Assembly (NCBI RefSeq): GCF_023091745.1
Contig: NC_068913.1
Span: 18,308,001 to 18,372,000, forward strand
Reading direction: 5' to 3'
From: Budorcas taxicolor
Taxonomy: Eukaryota; Chordata; Mammalia; Artiodactyla; Bovidae
DNA length: 64,000 bases
Shown here: piece by piece, positions 1 to 10,239 of the stretch
Position numbering within the stretch: position 1 is the stretch's first letter
Layout of the letters: every line of letters begins with the position of its first letter
Notes under the pieces: generated by a model
Database searches by the model: none
What the model saw: the letters and a program-made list of their open reading frames with translations, nothing else
What the model was told of the DNA's origin: nothing
Translations under genes and position numbers: made by a program

Positions 1-633
1 CTCTTTAAATTTTTTCCTACCAAAAAAAAAGGGTAAAAAGAAAGATAAAATCCTTCACTGCTGATAGAGCTGAAGGATCAGCAATCAATTTAAATTTTCA
101 CATGAAAATGGCTGAAGGCCTCTGGGAATCTCTGGTTCCAACATTCATCCAGTTTCAGTTGATTCAGGGACACCTGAACATTGGAATCAGCTTTTCCCTT
201 TCTTTGCTCTTTAAGAGTCTGGGGCTTTGTACATTCTTCATTAACTGTTATGAAAACTTCGTTTTTAACTATATAAGCATTTTCCACAAAGTAGTGTTTT
301 ACAGCCTTATTAGAGGCAACATTTTAAAGCTAAGGAATCTTTTCAATAAAAGTTAACGTGCTATAAAGTTAGAAACAGTCTGGCTTAGGTTATTACTAAT
401 CCCACGTGACTAAAACATCTGGATGAACTGTCATAGCTAATATTTTTCAAGTGAGATCCAAGCTAAAGATTGTCCATCCTATTAGTACTCTTTTGATTAG
501 AACCCACCCTTTGTAACCAAACATTGTAAATGAATCTTTAATCACTAGTTATCAATACAGCATAAAGTAATATATCAGAATGCAGAAAAATCAGGGTAAA
601 GAGAAAGTTTAATAAAATTATAAAAAGAGGGAT
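1..633. other. AT-rich non-coding flank, nothing recognised
   Basis: No repeat or exon is recognisable. An 84-codon open frame at 102-356 and a 65-codon frame on the opposite strand overlap each other. Neither resembles a known protein, and they look like chance frames in AT-rich DNA. Confidence 0.5.
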
Positions 634-645
634 AAAAATATAATA

Positions 646-861
646 GGGCTTCCCTGGTGGCTCAGTGGTAAAGAACCCACCTGTCAATACAGGAGACTCC
701 AGAAAAATCCCTGGGTTGGGAAGCTCCTCTGGAGAAGGAAAGGGCAACCCGTTCCAGTATTCTTAGCTGAAAAATTGCATGGACGGAGGAGCCTGGTGGG
801 CTCAGTCCAAGGGATCACAAAGAGTTAGACCCAACTTAGCAACTAAACAACAACAACAACC
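646..861 (+). mobile_element. Bov-tA SINE with 12-bp target-site duplication
   Basis: The copy starts with the tRNA-Glu-derived head GGGCTTCCCTGGTGGCTCAG and continues through the BovA body (the CCAGTATTC and GAGGAGCCTGG blocks). It ends in a simple CAA-rich tail. The direct repeat AAAAATATAATA lies at 634-645 and again at 862-873, so the insertion borders are clear. It is a non-autonomous element mobilised in trans by a LINE reverse transcriptase. It has several body mismatches, so it is not one of the youngest copies. Confidence 0.93.
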
Positions 862-1056
862 AAAAATATAATAAGAAGGACTACCTAACAACAACAGCAA
901 CAACCACAAATACCTCACACAATCACATCACTTATGCACATACTTGTGAAAGTATTCCCTTCCCTGTCCCACCCCCAGAAATTAATTTAATTAAATGGGC
1001 AAAATCTCAAATATAATTGATCTTATATACTGCATTCTACTGCCCAAGAAAGCCCC

Positions 1057-2528
1057 CTCTATTTTTTTAAATTAATTAATTTATTTTAATTGGAGGCTAA
1101 TTACTTTACAATATTGCAGTGGTTTTTGCCAAACACTGACATGGATCAGGCATGGGTGCACATGTGTTCCCATCCTGAACCCGCCCCCCCACCTCCCTCC
1201 CCATCCCATTCCTCAGGGTATTCCCAGTGCACCAGCCCTGAGCACCCTGTCTCATGCGTCAAACCTGGACTGGCAATTTGCTTCGCATATGATAATATAC
1301 ATGTTTCAATGCTACCCTCTCAAATCATCCCACCCTTGCCTTCTCCCACAGAGTCCAAAAGACTGTTCTTTACATCTGTGTCTCTTTTGCTGTCTCGCAT
1401 ACAGGGTCATCATTACCATCTTTATAAATTCCATATATATGCATTAGTATGCTGTATTGGTGTTTTTCTTTCTGACTTACTTCACTCTGTATAATAGGCT
1501 CCAGTTTCATCCACCTCATTAGAACTGATTCAAATGCATTCTATTTAATGGCTGAGTAATATTCCATTGTGTATATGTACCACAGCTTTCTTATCCATTC
1601 GTCTACCAATGGACATCTAGGTTGCTTCCATGTCCTGGCTTTTATAAACAGTGCTGCGATGAACATTGGGGTACATGTGTCTCTTTCACTTCTGGTTTCC
1701 TTGGTGTGTATGCCCAGCAGTGGGATTGCTGGGTCATATGGCAGTTCTATTTCCAGTTTTTAAAGGAATCTCCACACTGTTCTCCATAGTGGCTGTACTA
1801 GTTTGCATTCCCACCAACAGTGTAAGAGGGTTCCCTTTTCTCCACACCCTCTCCAGCATTTATTGTTTGTAGACTTTTGGATAGCAGCCATTCTGACTGG
1901 CGTGAAATGGTACCTTATTGTGGTTTTGATTTACATTTCTCTGATAATGAGTGATGATGAGCATCTTTTCATGTGTTTGTTAGCCATCTGTATGTCTTTT
2001 TTGGAGAAATGTCTAGTTCTTTGACCCATTTTTTGATTGGGTCGTTTATTTTTCTGGAATTGAGCTGCAGGAGCTGCTTATATATTTTTGAGATTAATTC
2101 TCTGTCAGTTGCTTCATTTGCTATTATTTTCTCCCATTCTGAAGGCTGTCCTTTCACCTTGCTTATGGTTTCCTTCATTGTGCAAAAGCTTTTAAGTTTA
2201 ATTAGGTCCATTTGCTTATTTTTGCTTTTGTTTCCATTACTCTGGGAGGTGGGTCATAGAGGATCCTACTGTGATTTATGTCAGAGAGTGTTTTGCCTAT
2301 GTTCTCCTCTAGGAGTTTTACAGTTTCTGGTCTTATGTGTAGATCTTTAATCCATTTTGAGTTTATTTTTGTGTATGGTGTTAGAAAGTGTTCTACTTTC
2401 ATTCTTCTACAAGTGTTTGACCAGTTTTCCCAGTGCCACTTGTTAAAGAGATTGTCTTTTGTCCATTGTATATTCTTGCCTCCTTTCTCAAAGATAAGGT
2501 GTCCACAGGTGCGTGGAATTCTCTCTGG
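1057..2528 (-). mobile_element. 5'-truncated L1 (ruminant L1_BT type), antisense
   Basis: On the minus strand this is the 3' part of an L1: the end of ORF2, the 3' UTR and an A-rich tail (the T-rich stretch just after 1060). The direct repeat AAGAAAGCCCC at 1046-1056 and 2529-2539 is a perfect 11-bp TSD, so the element was truncated at its 5' end on arrival at 2528. The sequence stays close to the ruminant L1 form I recognise, suggesting a fairly recent insertion. Flanking sequence on both sides looks unique. Confidence 0.93.
1340..2528 (-). pseudogene. L1 ORF2 C-terminal remnant
   Basis: Minus-strand translation of 1969-2211 gives the L1 ORF2 block with residues KGQPSEWEKIIANEATD followed by LISKIYKQLLQLN. 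The neighbouring frame at 2202-2528 carries GKTLSDINHSRILYDPPPR. Both lie downstream of the reverse transcriptase core, in the C-terminal region. The frame shifts between the two blocks and the RT catalytic core is absent through 5' truncation, so no enzyme can be made. The 192-codon open frame at 2202-2780 runs past the TSD into unrelated flank and is not a real protein. Confidence 0.85.
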
Positions 2529-2539
2529 AAGAAAGCCCC

Positions 2540-4448
2540 TTTGTTTTATGTGGTGGTGGTGAATGCAAATAATAAGGGAGGTCAAAGGAACACAGAGTCC
2601 ATTTACTTTTCTAGTTGGTTTAAAAGGTTTACAAATTTTGTGGCTTTGAAAAATAGTGACTATTCTACAGCCACATTTTATGCTATTGACTTGATATTTT
2701 GATATAAATTGAATAAACCCTGGGTGTAGTTTTTGTGTCCCATTAATTCTTGTAGAATATTCCCCAGTAAAGTTTCTCAATGGGAAAGACTAAACTGATG
2801 TCATGAATGAATGATTCTCAGATGAAAGTGCCTTAATGGCAGTGAAAACAGTAAAAAGAATTGGCATAGCACCTTGGGAGCCAAACTTTGGAGAAATGTG
2901 AATAAGGCACAAAGAAGTGGTTAAAAAAATTCCAAATTATAGTTTCTTTAGAATAACACCTTGTGTGGTGTCAGCATATGACAGGTATTGCTGTTGTGCT
3001 ATATTGAAATACCTTGAGGCAAAATATTGGGACTACATTCATTTTGATGGAAACAAGATTTCTAAGGCTGATAGCCCTTGTAACATATGGAGACATACTT
3101 CAGCTACACACGATTAAATAGGCTCCATTTGGAAGCAAGGAAAGGAAGGATGGCAAAGATTGGAAACTCAGGCATTCACTAAAGAAAACAGGAAAGTAAC
3201 AATTCTAAGACTCATGTAAGTGACTAACACTTTTTTGAATTATAAACAACTACTTGAGACACTTGGACAACTAACTATAATTTCCATTACTTTACACTGT
3301 TTTCTAACTATTTCTTGACTAGCGCTGGGCAGAGTAAAATTTGGACAGCCCAGTGGGCTTTCTTCCATCACCATGAAATCCTCACAAACTTGCTTGAAGG
3401 CTGCCTTAATATGTGTTACCAGAAGAGACGACAGCTACGCAGCAGTTGCTGGGGACACTGAGGTGACCAAAGCGTAGGTGTTTCCTTCAAAGTTACCGTG
3501 GCTTGTTGGCAAATAATTGCAAAACACACTGGACACTCAGTGCAAAAGAGGTTTGTACAAAGCAGAGATTCAGGGAAGTAGGGAGGGGGTAAGGTGGAGG
3601 CAGCTGTAGGGAAGGCATAGGAGCAAGCCCAGAAAGAGGTGCCCTTGAGCTAAATACCTATGCAGGAGCAGGAGCTCACCGGAGAGGGAGGAAAGGAAAG
3701 GCATTTGAGAGGCAGGTGAGTTCACAGACCTGGAGGTGTTTAACCGATCAGCAATGCACAAAGAGCAGGGGAGGAGACTGGGAATTGCTGGTGAGAGGGT
3801 GCCGAAATGCTCACTGAGGATGACGGGTTGCAGATTCAGATGTTGTCCGGTGGGCCGGCAGGGCGCATGCGAACATTCTGCACAGAAGTGTACAATTATT
3901 CCATTCACTTTTTGGAAAGACCGTTCTGTCTGTCCTGTTGAGAGCAATTGGAGGAAGCAAGTCCAGAGAAAGAAAGGTGAATTGGGAGGCCATTGCTAGA
4001 AAAGAGGATTTGAATCAGAACAGAGCTGTAGTACATAAAGATGTGACGATAACAACGAAATTTCAGACTAGGGTTATGGTGGTTTAACTTACTAGGACAG
4101 GGTATACAGGTTTAGGAAAGAAGGTAATTAGATGAGCTTTGAGCTTCCTGTGTTTGTCATCCTAGGTGATATCTTGGTTGATTAATGATAGAATAGAAGA
4201 CAGGTAGAGGGTGGAATGGCTTGGCATTGACCTCCAATGCAGATGAATGTGCAGCCAGGAAGGCTGGCAGAGTACCTCTCTGGAAGGCATTCATCACCTG
4301 TATCTGACGTTTAGGAGAAGCAGCAGCTTCCTCCTTCCACTCTGTGGCGTTGCCAATCCCATCTCCTAGCATTGCAGCAAATGTGGCTTTTAAAAGAAAA
4401 ATATCCCTTGGAAGTTTAATGGGCTGCCAGTCACTTTCAATTTCATGG
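2540..4448. other. Unique-looking interval, purine-rich in the middle
   Basis: No transposon or exon is recognised. The stretch at about 3560-3720 is strongly A/G-biased. Open frames of 125, 87 and 60 codons overlap on opposite strands at 3570-3999 and none resembles a known family. An ancient eroded repeat cannot be excluded around 3430-4000. Confidence 0.45.
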
Positions 4449-4883
4449 AAAATAGAACTTCCATATGTACAAGCTGGATTTAGAAAGGGCAAAGAAACTA
4501 GAGATCTAATTACCAACATCAGTAGGATCATAGAAAAAGCAAGGGAATTAAAAAAAATCTGCTTCATTGACTACACTAAAGCTGAGTGGATCACAACAAA
4601 CTGGAAAATTCGTAAAGAGAAGGGAATACCAGACCATCTTACTTGCCTCCTGAGAAATCTATTTGCGGGACAAGAAGCAGCAGTTAGAATTGGACGCAGA
4701 ACCATGGCCTAGTTCAAAACTGGGAAGTGAGCACGTCAAGGCTGTATATTGTCACCCTGCTTATTTAACTTATATGCAGAGTACATCATGGGAAATGTCA
4801 GGCCGGAAGACTCACAAGCTGGAATCAAGATTTCCAGGAGAAATATCAGCAACCTCAGATATGCTCTCCTGGTGGCTTCCTTT

Positions 4884-5092
4884 GGGCTTCCCTGGTGGCT
4901 CAGATGGTAAAAAAATTCACCTGCAGTGCAGGAGACCCGAGTTCAATCCTTGGGTTGGGAAGATCCCCTGGAGAAGAGCATGGCAACCCACTCCAGTATT
5001 CTTTCCTGGAGAATTCCCATGGACAGAAGAGCCTGGTGGGCTACAGTCCATGGGGTCTCAAAGAATTGGACACAACTGAGTGACTAACACAT
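4884..5092 (+). mobile_element. Bov-tA SINE nested in BovB
   Basis: It has a typical tRNA-Glu-type head (GGGCTTCCCTGGTGGCTCAG) and BovA body ending in GTGACTAACAC. The SINE interrupts the 4449-5872 BovB. BovB sequence to the left stops at the ATATGC of the YADD-coding region. Sequence to the right restarts well downstream, so some 150-170 nt of expected BovB is absent. Just left of the head, 4867-4883 partly repeats head sequence (CCTGGTGGCT). No clean TSD is visible. Confidence 0.9.
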
Positions 5093-5644
5093 ACACAAAG
5101 TGGGAACAGTGATAGATACTCTTTTCTTGGGCTCCAAAATCGCTGTTGATGGTGACTGCAGCCAGGAAATTAAAAGACGCTTGCTCCTTGGAAGAAAAGC
5201 TATGACAAAGCTAGACGGTGCATTAAAAAGCATAGATACCACTTTGCCCACAAAGATCCATATAGACAAAGCTATGTTTGGTTTTTCCAGTAGTCATGTA
5301 CAGATGTGAGAGTTGGACCATAAAGAAAGCTGAGTGTTGAATTGATGCTTTCGAATTGTGGCACTTGCTAGAGAAGACTCTTGAGAGTCCCTTGGACTGC
5401 AAGGAGATCAAACCAGTCAATGCTAAAGGAAATCAACCCTGAATATTCATTGGAAGGACTGATGCTAAAGCTCCAGTACTTTGGTGACCTGATATGAAGA
5501 GCTGATTTATTGGAAAAGACCCTGATGCTGGGAAAGATTGAGGGCAAGAAGAGAAGTGGGTGACAGAGGATGACATGGTTGGATGGCATCACTCAATGGA
5601 CATGAGTTTGAACAAACTCTGGGAGATAGTTAAGGACAGAGAAG

Positions 5645-5645
<1 letters not shown>

Positions 5646-5705
<60 letters not shown>
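5646..5705. repeat. Pure (CTG)20 trinucleotide tract
   Basis: There are twenty uninterrupted CTG units by direct count. The tract is the tail of the adjacent antisense BOV-A2, whose sense-strand tail is (CAG/AGC)n. It produces an artefactual poly-serine open frame on the minus strand (5630-5827). Confidence 0.97.
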
Positions 5706-5707
<2 letters not shown>

Positions 5708-5820
5708 AACTCGCTTCAGTCGTGTCCGACTCTGTGCGACCCCATAGACGGCAGCCCACCAGGCTCCCCTATCCCTGGGATTCTCCAGGCAAGAACACTG
5801 GAGTGGGTTGCCATTTCCGT
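5706..5820 (-). mobile_element. BOV-A2 SINE, single monomer, antisense
   Basis: The plus strand reads from the CTG tail into CTAACTCGCTTCAGTCGTGT, then the GGCAGCCCACCAGGCTCCC and TGGAGTGGGTTGCCATTTCC blocks. That is the tail-proximal monomer of BOV-A2 in reverse orientation. The other monomer is missing. Immediately afterwards, CAATTCATGGGGTCACAGAG resumes the 3' terminus of the host BovB, so the SINE split the BovB tail. BOV-A2 is restricted to pecoran ruminants. Confidence 0.85.
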
Positions 5821-5872
5821 GCTGCAATTCATGGGGTCACAGAGTCGGACGTGACTGAGAGACTGAACAACA

Positions 5873-6187
5873 GTAATTAGCTGAGCTGATCTTAGATTTG
5901 GAGGGAATGGAAGGAACTAGTTTGGGAACATGAGGGGAACTGGAATTACCGGATGGTGGCAACTAGGCAGCTGGGGGTGCATAATGTCACCCAAATTAGG
6001 GGATTAGGGTAAATAAAAGCCAAGTTTCAGAAGGAACAAGTCTAGATAAGGAGGTTGGAGAGCCCAATTACAGCACTTGGGAATTTTTTAAAAGATGTTC
6101 CTGTTTGCTTTAATGTTCCTAATCTTCAACAATTGGAGTACAGTTGAAAGAACCTGACATTTATGTCCTAAGTGCTTTTATAAACAA
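5873..6187. other. Short unique interval
   Basis: No repeat or coding signal is recognised between the BovB end and the next SINE. Confidence 0.5.
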
Positions 6188-6519
6188 AGATTTAATTAAA
6201 TTAATTTATTTACTTAACTGTGCTGGGCCTTTGTTGCTGCATGAGGGCTTTCTTTTATCTGTGGTGAGCATGGGCCGCTCCGCTCTAGTTGCGGTGTGCA
6301 GGCTTCTCATTGTGGTGGAGTCTCTGGTTGTGGCGCGTGCGCTGTACGTATGTGGGCTTGCATAGCTGTGGCTCTTGGACGCGAGAGCACAGGCTCAGTG
6401 GTTGTGGCACATCGGCTTTGTTGCTGTACAGCATGTGGGATCCTCCAGGACCAGGGACTGAACCGTGTTCCCCGCATTGGCAGGGAGACTCTCAACCCCT
6501 GGACCACCAGGGAAGCCCC
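6188..6519 (-). mobile_element. CHR-type tRNA-Glu SINE, antisense
   Basis: The reverse complement begins with GGGGCTTCCCTGGTGGTCCA and runs through the GAGGATCCCACATGCTG-like and GAGCCTGTGCTC-like blocks. It ends in an AT-rich tail (6188-6215 on this strand). This body differs from Bov-tA and matches the older cetartiodactyl CHR SINE group, which shares the tRNA-Glu head. Several TG/CA sites look like decayed CpGs. Confidence 0.8.
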
Positions 6520-6559
6520 ATCCTACTTGCCTTTAATTTAAGGTAGATACGATCATATC

Positions 6560-6672
6560 TGTGAGTCCATATTACAGATGAAAAACCCAAGGCTTGGAGA
6601 GTTGAATAACTGGCTAAGTGGCAGAGCTGGGTATTTTTGCCCAAATATCCACAGTACTCTTGCTACTCTCTC
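6560..6672 (-). mobile_element. MIR SINE remnant, antisense
   Basis: The core pattern is TATTACAGATGAAAAACCCAAGGC, then GAGAGTTGAATAACTGGCTAAG and GTGGCAGAGCTGG. This is the reverse complement of the MIR core (TTTACAGATGAGGAAACTGAGG pattern). It is ancient and divergent. Confidence 0.7.
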
Positions 6673-7064
6673 ATATTGGATTCTGAGATGAGAGAGGAAA
6701 AGAAAATTAATGGGATGAACATAGATATTAAAGGGAAAGAGTGGGCTATATTACTCAAACATATTTGATGGCTATAAGTCTTTGGAAAAGATGATCTCAT
6801 AACTTCTGTTTCAGTCCCTGTATTCAAGCCTCTTCCTAGATCCTCAGATCTCAGACCAGTGTTCTCAGAGTTGCATTTAAAATAAGCCAAGTCTGAAAAT
6901 CATTATTTTACTTTGTTAAGATGTCGATCAATCATTGATTATAAGCTATCCATCCAGTTGCTTTGCTTCCCAAATTATCTTACATAGTGGGAACATATTG
7001 ACAGCACTATGTTTTAAGTATATTTAGATTAGAGGGTTTATAATTTTAAATGTACTTAAATTTC
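6673..7064. other. Unique-looking AT-rich interval
   Basis: No repeat or exon is recognised. Confidence 0.5.
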
Positions 7065-7225
7065 ATGATCTCATTCAGTCCTCAACATCACCCTACAAAG
7101 TGATAGTGGTTTTTGTTGTCGCTGTGGTTTGTTTTTGGTTTGTAAATTTCAGAGTTGAAATGGAAGATCAGAGAGGTTAAGTGACTTCCTTAGCCCCACA
7201 CAGCAAAGTAGAGTTGGTGCCGGTC
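7065..7225 (-). mobile_element. MIR remnant, antisense, with internal T/G-rich insertion
   Basis: The pieces TCATTCAGTCCTCAACATCACCC and GATCAGAGAGGTTAAGTGACTTCCTTAG match the reverse complement of the MIR 3' half and core. A run rich in T and G (about 7108-7145) separates them. Confidence 0.65.
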
Positions 7226-7234
7226 CTAGAAAAA

Positions 7235-7442
7235 GCAGTTTCCCAATTGGCTCAATGGTAAAGAATCTGCCTGCCAATGCAGGAGAAGCAAGAGATGTGG
7301 GTTCAGCCCCTGGGTCAGGAAGATCCCCTGGAGGAGGAAATGACAACCCACTTCAGTATTCTTACCTGGAGAATCCCCATGGACAGAGGAGCCTGGTGGG
7401 ACTGAGCACGTGTGTGTGCACACACGCGCGCACACACACACG
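7235..7442 (+). mobile_element. Bov-tA SINE with CA/CG-rich tail
   Basis: The head is degenerate (GCAGTTTCCCAATTGGCTCA), followed by the standard GTAAAGAATCTGCCTGCCAATG and BovA body to GAGCCTGGTGGGACTGAG. The tail has become a GT/CA/CG alternating repeat. Confidence 0.85.
7406..7442. repeat. Alternating purine-pyrimidine tract (GT/CA/CG)
   Basis: Thirty-seven consecutive bases strictly alternate purine and pyrimidine, including GTGTGTGCACACAC (a perfect 14-bp palindrome) and CGCGCG. Such sequence can adopt left-handed Z-DNA under supercoiling. It arose as the tail of the adjacent Bov-tA. Confidence 0.9.
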
Positions 7443-7880
7443 AAAAAGTATGTCTTTGGCTTATTACCAATATTCTTTCTATCATACCACATAGATGTAG
7501 TGATGTGTGTTCATAGATTTAGAGAGAGAGATGGAAAGGGAAGGAGAATATTTATAACAGAAAAGGAAAGCAATGCAAGATCCAATAAAAATCCAGGGAA
7601 CTGAGCTTCTTTTCTTTCAAATGCATCATTTATGTCTTTCAGACATTCATTCTTTTGTTTTGTCCAACTTTTTCTCAAAGATCCTTAGGGTCTCAAGATT
7701 TCAGTGAAGTTCCATGGATGTAGCCACACAGGCTGTCTCTGAAGGGCTCTGGAGGCTGGGGAGTTAATGGAGCTCAGAAGTTCACTGCACTGCAGTCACC
7801 ACAGCGGAGTTACAGTTTTCTCGCTGATAATGAGCTGAGTTTGCTCCATTGTCTAAAAGAGACCCACTATATGTATGAGG
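7443..7880. other. Unique-looking interval
   Basis: No recognisable repeat or exon apart from a short purine-rich run at about 7520-7570. Confidence 0.45.
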
Positions 7881-8100
7881 CTGCTGCTTCTGCTAAGTCA
7901 CTTTAGTCATGTCTGATTCTTTGTGACCCTATGGACTGGGTCACCCCGCCAGGCTCCTCTGTCCATGGGATTCTCCAGGCAAGAATACTGGAGTGGGTTG
8001 CCATTTCCTTCTCCAGGGGATCTTCCCAACCCAGGAATCGAACCTGAGTCTCCTGCTTTGCAGGCAGATAGTTTATCCTCTGAGCCACCAGGGAAGCCCC
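7881..8100 (-). mobile_element. Bov-tA SINE, antisense
   Basis: The plus strand starts with a CTGCTGCTTCTGC tail and the AAGTCACTTTAGTCATGTCTGA block. It ends with the reverse-complemented head GAGCCACCAGGGAAGCCCC. Flanks ATATGTATG (left) and ATATATGATG (right) may be an eroded TSD. Confidence 0.92.
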
Positions 8101-9974
8101 AATATATGATGCTACTTAATGTAAATGACAGCAACTGTGAATGGCATACCAGTGAGGCTGACTCTAGGGGGCAAAACTCCTAATATCCCTTGGATTAAAT
8201 ACTATTAGCTTTAGTGGGTACCAGTCCAAGTGCCTGCGTTTTCAAAGTGCAGTGGCTTAATCTTTACCAAGTAATTCAGCCATCAGACCCTTCCAGGGCT
8301 TTCCTTCAGCACTTCCACGCTTCTTAGGAAATACTGATTTCTGTTGATTGATCATTGTTGACCAAGGATTAAGTGGTTGCTATTCTATCTTTGCAGAGGA
8401 GAAAAGGTGGCATCCAGGCATGCCTACACAGCTCAGTGACACCTTTCCCCTGGTTGTCTTGCTACCACTGCTGCTGTTGAAGGCAGGCTAATTAGTTAGT
8501 TCCTTCCAAAAATATCCATTTAAATATGCATGTGCCAAGTTAAAATATCTTCATAATACAGCTTTTAAAGTACAGAGAGAAAACTGATCCAAGTGTCTCT
8601 TTTCCATTGAATGCCATGGTTTTAAAGATAAAAAAACCTGTTTCAGTCAAATTAAAAAAAATCTGTCAAAGTATTACCTGCATAAATAATGGTGAAATAG
8701 TTAAAACTACACCTACAGCTGACTCAGGGTCATTACTTTTCCTTTTTAAGAGGCATAGCTAATATAAGTAAGTAGACCAAAGAGGATATTTAAGATATAT
8801 CCATATATTGCCTTTTGTTAATATCTTTAACCCTGGAAAATCATGTCCATAATCATAGCTCATTATCTTAATTAGATCTGCCCTACATTATCTCACAATT
8901 TATTCTCATTACTTCATAGATGATCAGCCTCCCAAAAAGGATGTGAGCAGAATTTTCTGATTTTTATTGTGATAGTGTCTGTCTTCTCTTTCAAACTCTA
9001 TTTAGATCTTTGGGGTGTTATAATAGTGATGCTATATTTAATTAAAAATTACATTAGAAAGATATTAATATTCATTCTGATGACTGAACACAGGATTAAC
9101 TCAAGAATTCAAATCTCTATAATGGCTACTGAGGTGAACTCTGCTGGGATGCCCATAAAAACAGAGATGAATCATAAAAATGGCTAAAAATCGATGCATT
9201 CCTGTCTACTGTTCTGCTCTGTATATAGGCAGCAGGCCTCTTCAGTAACAAATCATTTTCATGTGTGCTTGCCTCGGAGTGTGACAGCACCCGATGTACT
9301 TGACCCATAACCCTGCCCTCAGTCTCGCACCTCTTAAGGGATCTTGACTCCATTGCCAGAAAGCTATACTTTCTCTCTTCCACTGTCCCCCTCATTTATC
9401 CGGGATGAGTTGTGTTTCTAATTGCGTGTCAGTTAAAATGAATTTATAATTTTTTGAGGTAGGAAATATGTATTGCACTTTCAACATTGCGGCTTGTAAT
9501 ACAGATTCTGGAGAAAAACCACAGTTGAGGGAGGCAAAATTATAACTACTTACGCAAAATGGGAAGAAAAAAATTGCTAAGTTAAGGTTAGCATCTGTTT
9601 GTGAGGTTAGTTCTAAGAGCATTAAGGGCATAAAATATTGAGGCAAATATAGACACTGTTGGGCCAATTCTGGGTTCCTCTGTGGCAGGCTGGTTCTGTA
9701 GGAAGGGAAAGTCATGTGACAGGGCAGATAATTAAGATCATGGAAGTTCACCGTGGGATGAGGCTTGGGCAGTGGATTCATGGGCAGAGCACAAGTCCCA
9801 GCAGAGCAGAACGCCACCTCAGGGAGAGGACCTTGGCTGACGGATCCAAAGTCTTTGCTGGCTACTGTTGGTTCTTTTCCAGACAACTGTTTCATGGCAA
9901 ATGTGGTGGGAAAAAAAATGAAGAACAAAACCAAATTTTGTTGTATCTTAAAGGTCTTCTTGGAAGAGAGGATA
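8101..9974. other. Long unique-looking interval
   Basis: I see no transposon. A 180-codon minus-strand open frame at 9392-9934 contains no recognised domain, and a 113-codon plus-strand frame lies opposite it. Without homology or clear codon bias I treat both as chance frames. Confidence 0.4.
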
Positions 9975-10150
9975 GCACAGTGTGGTGCAGAGAGCCCTAA
10001 GCTGAATCAGAAGTAATTTCTATTCCTTCTTTGCTTATGAGAAATTAACCAAATTGCATAACCTCTTTGGGCCCCGTATTTCTCCTCTCTGAAATTAGGA
10101 GGTTGAAGTGAACAATAATCACTAAAACCCTTCCAGCTGTAGAGTCCTGA
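9975..10150 (+). mobile_element. MIR-like SINE remnant
   Basis: The order of blocks is AGTGTGGTGCAGAGAGCC, then AACCAAATTGCATAACCTCTTTGGG, a TCTCTGAAATTAGGAGGTTGAAG block and CCCTTCCAGCTGTAGAGTCC. This follows the MIR/MIR3 family layout. Divergence is high and the subfamily cannot be told. Confidence 0.55.
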
Positions 10151-10239
10151 GAAACTGATGGCGAGTCTAAGTTTCTGCCATACATACAGTATCATGATAA
10201 ACGCCATAGTGGATTGATTGTAAAAATGGTGTCAGTCAT

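Larger units (their letters stand above)
4449..5872 (+). mobile_element. BovB (RTE) LINE fragment, sense, doubly invaded
   Basis: The sense strand matches the BovB reverse transcriptase region from the QAGFRKGKETRD block (from about 4470) through the segments reading FIDYTKA and LTCLL. It resumes at about 5100 with the segment after the RT core (KRRLLLGRKAMTKLDG) and continues to the end of the element near 5645 and 5820-5872. A Bov-tA sits at 4884-5092 and a BOV-A2 monomer with a CTG tract at 5646-5820. The YADD-box region is missing because the element jumps across the Bov-tA. Frameshifts and stops make it inactive. Confidence 0.9.

Noticed and set aside
646..665. tRNA-like heads of Bov-tA copies as possible tRNA genes
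   Set aside because: They are tRNA-Glu-derived SINE heads fused to BovA bodies, not free tRNA genes.
2202..2780. 192-codon minus-strand open frame
   Set aside because: It is L1 ORF2 sequence up to 2528 and then unrelated flank beyond the TSD.
5630..5827. Minus-strand open frame encoding a long poly-serine run
   Set aside because: It is the (CTG)20 tract and BOV-A2 sequence translated. There is no gene context.
9392..9934. 180-codon minus-strand open frame in a repeat-poor area
   Set aside because: No recognised domain, another frame opposite it, and no signal of splice-bounded exon structure. Homology search would be needed to revive it.
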